A stretch of DNA of 64,000 nucleotides from SKVR01 sp046291875 (GTDB lineage: Bacteria; Bacteroidota; Bacteroidia; Bacteroidales; UBA7960), in assembly GCA_046291875.1 (NCBI GenBank), contig JBKBSF010000009.1, forward strand, positions 1 to 64,000, given 5' to 3'. A model generated the notes under the pieces. That model was not told the origin of the DNA. It did no database searches and saw nothing but the letters and a program-made list of their open reading frames with translations. The position numbers and the translations under genes are program-made. Below are positions 61,318-64,000 of the stretch, piece by piece (within the stretch, counting starts at the first letter, position 1; the number at the start of each line of letters is the position of its first letter).

Positions 61318-64000
61318 ATGCTTTCTAATGGATTAAAAGGGTTGCTTTTGTATGCTATGGTAATATGTATGCCTTTGGTGGCAGAAGCCATATTGCATTT
61401 CAAAGGGCAAAAATTTATTCAAAACTTTGCAGCTCAAACCTACGATTCACATCCGCAAAACTGGGCTGTGGTTCAAAATTCCAGGGGGTTAATCTATGTG
61501 GCCAATAATTATGGCGTTCTGGAATTTGATGGCAAGGAATGGACTGTTATTCCCTCTGAGTCTGGGGTGGCTATCCGATCGCTTGCCATTGATGCCAATG
61601 ACCGTATCTTTTATGGTGGTTCCAACACTTTTGGTTATTTGTATCCTGCATCAAACGGTAGTCTTGCGTTCTTTTCTCTCGATAAACTTCTTCCAGCCAG
61701 CGAATCCTCCATCGGTGTAGTAATGGATGTGCATGTTATCGGAGATAAAGTGTATTTCAGGGGAGCCAACCAGATCTTTGTTTATCACAACAATACCGTT
61801 AAAGCTATTCCTTCCAGTGGCAGATTGCACAGAACTTATGCCGTAAATGACACCCTTTATGTGCATAAGCCCGGTGTTGGACTCTTTTTTCTGGATGGTG
61901 AACAGTTGAGTCCTTTGCCCGGGGAGGATTTCTTTGCCGAGAGGCTTGTATATCTTTTTTTACCCTGGGATGAGCAACAATTCCTGGTAGGTACCAATGA
62001 TCACCGATTGTATTTTTTCAATCCCAAAGCAGAAAACCCTATTGTTCCATTTCATAGCGAAGCATCATCGTATCTGCTTCAAAGTCAGATCTACACCGGA
62101 GTCTGGATTGAGGATACCCTGGTGGGAATTGGTACCAACAGGGGAGGGGCGGTAATAATGAACAGGCAGGGGGAAATTGTTGAGGTCATCAATAAATCCA
62201 GTGGATTGCAGGATGAGTCTGTTTGGGGTATTTTCCCCGATCAGAATCAAAAACTTTGGCTTGCGTTGAATAATGGGGTCTCCCTCAAAGAATTAAACCA
62301 TCCTATGGTTTTTTGGGATGAAAAAAGTGGGGTAGAAGGATTTGTGCAGGATATTGAAGTTTACCAGGGACGGGTTTTTGCCGCTACCATGCTGGGTCTG
62401 TTTGAATTGCATGATGAGGGTTTCAGGGCCTTCGCCGATATTCGTGAAATTGCATGGACCCTTGCACGACGTGAAACCTCAGGAAGGGAAGAACTTTATG
62501 CCGGTACAAGAAACGGTATATACCGGCTCTCAGGGCAGCGGTTTCAACAAATATATTCTGGTGAAACGGTTATGGAGATCTTTTTTTCTCCAGAGTTCCC
62601 AGACCTGATGTTTGCCGGAACCAGTACCAGAATGCTCATCTTCAGAGCTCATGCAAACAACTGGCAATTGCTGGGGGCTGTGCAGGGTATTGAAGGTCAG
62701 ACCCGCTCCATAGCAATGGATGCCAATGGTTACCTGTGGGTGCAAAACTACCTGGTTGGTCTGTACCGCTTTAAACCTGATCCGGACAATCTGCTCAACC
62801 CCGATTTGCAGATCTTTCATATGCAAACAGACCCCCGCTTTTCTACATTCAACTTTTATACAATAGATCAAAACCTGGTTTTTACTTCCAACCAGGGGAT
62901 GTTTACTTTCGATGAAAGTACCTGCCAATTTCATCCAGTAAATCTTTTTGGCGATGATTTTAATGCCCCCAATATCATTCTGGCACCCATTACCCAGATG
63001 AGCAATGGTGACGTTTGGCTATACCGCAGAAACCATTTTCGCTTTTCCAGGACACTGCATATTTTCAGCCGCAACCAGGATGGGTTTTGGCAGGAGAAGA
63101 CCCTGCCTTGCAATTGTTTTCCGCAACTACCGGTTTATAAAATCCTGGAAACTCCCAATGGAGTCTGGTTTGGTGGTGTTTCGGGTGTTTTTCGTTTTGA
63201 CAAGACTTTTGAAAGGGCTCCCAGGTTTAGTCCGGAATTATTTCTCAAACGTATTGTATTGGGAACAGATACCCTTTTTCACTACGTTTTTGATGATTTT
63301 CTGATCAACAATTACCGTATTCCGGTTGCACTGCCTTTCAGTAAAAACAGCATCGATTTTCAATATGCTTACCCTTCCTACAGCCGCATAAGAACAGGTG
63401 TTCTTTATTCCGGTTGGCTCGAAGGATACGAGGATACCTGGAGCCCCTGGTCAGTAAGCAGCAGACGTACTTTTGTAAACCTGCCTCCTGGTCGATATAC
63501 CTTTCATTTTAAAGCCACCTATGGTAATGGAGAAGAAGTGCTTGCCAGACCTGTCAGTTTTGTTGTTGCAACACCTTGGTTCTTAAGGTGGTATGCTTTT
63601 GTCCTTTACCTGGTCTTAATAGGAGGGGTAATTGTGCTTGCCAACAGGATATATACCCATAATCTGCGGCGCAAGAATGAAAGTCTTCAGAAGATCATTG
63701 ATCAGCGTACCTTTGAGATTACCCGAAAGAACGAGGAGATTCAGAAAAAGAATGAGGAGCTGGAGCAACAGAAGGAAGAGATTCTTTCGCAAAGCCACCA
63801 GCTGGAGGAGATTAACCTGAGTCTGGAGGAACGTATCATTGAAGAACTCTCAAAAAGCCGGAAAAAAGATATTATGCTGGTGCAGCAGAGCCGCCAGGCT
63901 GCCATGGGGGAGATGATAGGTAATATTGCTCACCAATGGCGTCAACCCCTCAATGCAGTGGCTGTTATTATTCAGAATATCCAGGAGGCCTACCTGCATA
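61318..64000 (+). CDS. propeller-type hybrid sensor histidine kinase, 5' part
   Basis: The gene is open to the window end: 894 codons are visible. A signal peptide (about residues 1-24) is followed by a large periplasmic part of two-component-regulator propeller repeats (LYVWQN-type strands such as GYLWVQNYLVGLYRF and GNGIYRL-like units), then a Y_Y_Y domain near 680-755 (RTGVLYSGWLEGYEDTW and LPPGRYTFHFKAT), one membrane helix near 760-782 and a long coiled coil with many Glu and Lys. The phospho-acceptor box near 865 reads GNIAHQWRQPLNAV, with His in an HQWRQPL context. The ATPase and any receiver domains lie beyond 64000. In Bacteroidota such sensors often respond to polysaccharides; the ligand here is unknown. 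Confidence 0.85.
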   Translation, partial: MLSNGLKGLLLYAMVICMPLVAEAILHFKGQKFIQNFAAQTYDSHPQNWAVVQNSRGLIYVANNYGVLEFDGKEWTVIPSESGVAIRSLAIDANDRIFYGGSNTFGYLYPASNGSLAFFSLDKLLPASESSIGVVMDVHVIGDKVYFRGANQIFVYHNNTVKAIPSSGRLHRTYAVNDTLYVHKPGVGLFFLDGEQLSPLPGEDFFAERLVYLFLPWDEQQFLVGTNDHRLYFFNPKAENPIVPFHSEASSYLLQSQIYTGVWIEDTLVGIGTNRGGAVIMNRQGEIVEVINKSSGLQDESVWGIFPDQNQKLWLALNNGVSLKELNHPMVFWDEKSGVEGFVQDIEVYQGRVFAATMLGLFELHDEGFRAFADIREIAWTLARRETSGREELYAGTRNGIYRLSGQRFQQIYSGETVMEIFFSPEFPDLMFAGTSTRMLIFRAHANNWQLLGAVQGIEGQTRSIAMDANGYLWVQNYLVGLYRFKPDPDNLLNPDLQIFHMQTDPRFSTFNFYTIDQNLVFTSNQGMFTFDESTCQFHPVNLFGDDFNAPNIILAPITQMSNGDVWLYRRNHFRFSRTLHIFSRNQDGFWQEKTLPCNCFPQLPVYKILETPNGVWFGGVSGVFRFDKTFERAPRFSPELFLKRIVLGTDTLFHYVFDDFLINNYRIPVALPFSKNSIDFQYAYPSYSRIRTGVLYSGWLEGYEDTWSPWSVSSRRTFVNLPPGRYTFHFKATYGNGEEVLARPVSFVVATPWFLRWYAFVLYLVLIGGVIVLANRIYTHNLRRKNESLQKIIDQRTFEITRKNEEIQKKNEELEQQKEEILSQSHQLEEINLSLEERIIEELSKSRKKDIMLVQQSRQAAMGEMIGNIAHQWRQPLNAVAVIIQNIQEAYLH

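Noticed and set aside
1..64000. CRISPR arrays, tRNA and rRNA genes, insertion-sequence transposases
   Set aside because: Intergenic regions were read for regular repeats, cloverleaf-like arms and transposase frames; none was found.

Overview
The window reads as a chromosomal segment of a Bacteroidota bacterium, most likely of the Bacteroidales/Marinilabiliales kind (the order is inference). Support comes from type IX secretion components (a PorT-like barrel and a DUF5103 plug protein), a complete nqrABCDEF operon followed by apbE, many -7 boxes of the form TAnnTTTG (two with a -33 TTG/TTTG exactly 19 bases upstream), and starts without Shine-Dalgarno sequences. No rRNA, tRNA, CRISPR array or intact insertion sequence was found.

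1-10083 is an accessory-looking region. Two unrelated families each occur twice: a cytoplasmic protein X (X1 128-751, X2 8924-9415) and a one-helix membrane protein S (S1 789-1019, S2 5574-5798). Between the copies lie a 508-residue protein with a HEPN-like RNKTAH motif and a C-terminal QLSLF sliding-clamp motif, a WYL regulator, an unrecognised 328-residue protein, and a tightly overlapped vWA / PP2C phosphatase / protein kinase set matching the TerY-P triad. A 17-base exact direct repeat (1072-1088, 9800-9816) lies upstream of the S1-X1 and X2-vWA-PP2C-kinase units. This is the best candidate for an undescribed stress or conflict system.

10084-18600 holds a CAP-domain protein, an unknown, the SbcCD nuclease, a P-loop ATPase ending in a UVR motif, an AT-rich HigB/HI1420 toxin-antitoxin pair, a structured intergenic element, a MazG-like pyrophosphohydrolase and a small unknown. 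18637-30084 holds gdhA, two adjacent giant proteins joining receiver-like domains to a PEP-synthase ATP-grasp domain, dinB divergent from a LexA-like XRE-S24 regulator, and an alpha/beta hydrolase.

30093-58817 is mostly core: a YkgJ-like protein, a PagL-like lipid A deacylase, porT, ubiE/menG, pdxH, hldE kinase domain, aspC, an orphan ThiS, the T9SS plug, nqrABCDEF, a CDF transporter, apbE, bacteriohemerythrin, a SpoU rRNA methyltransferase, rplI-rpsR-rpsF, an EamA transporter, rplU-rpmA, serS, a TPR protein, rsmA, a degenerate PP2C-TM-LysM protein and an aspartate kinase.

59043-64000 carries an ECF sigma factor, a CarH/LitR-like MerR regulator with the complete B12-photoreceptor signature, and the 5' part of a propeller-type sensor kinase that runs off the window end. 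Starts were moved inward from the longest frame where alignment, a signal peptide or a terminator argued for it; these cases are noted in the entries.
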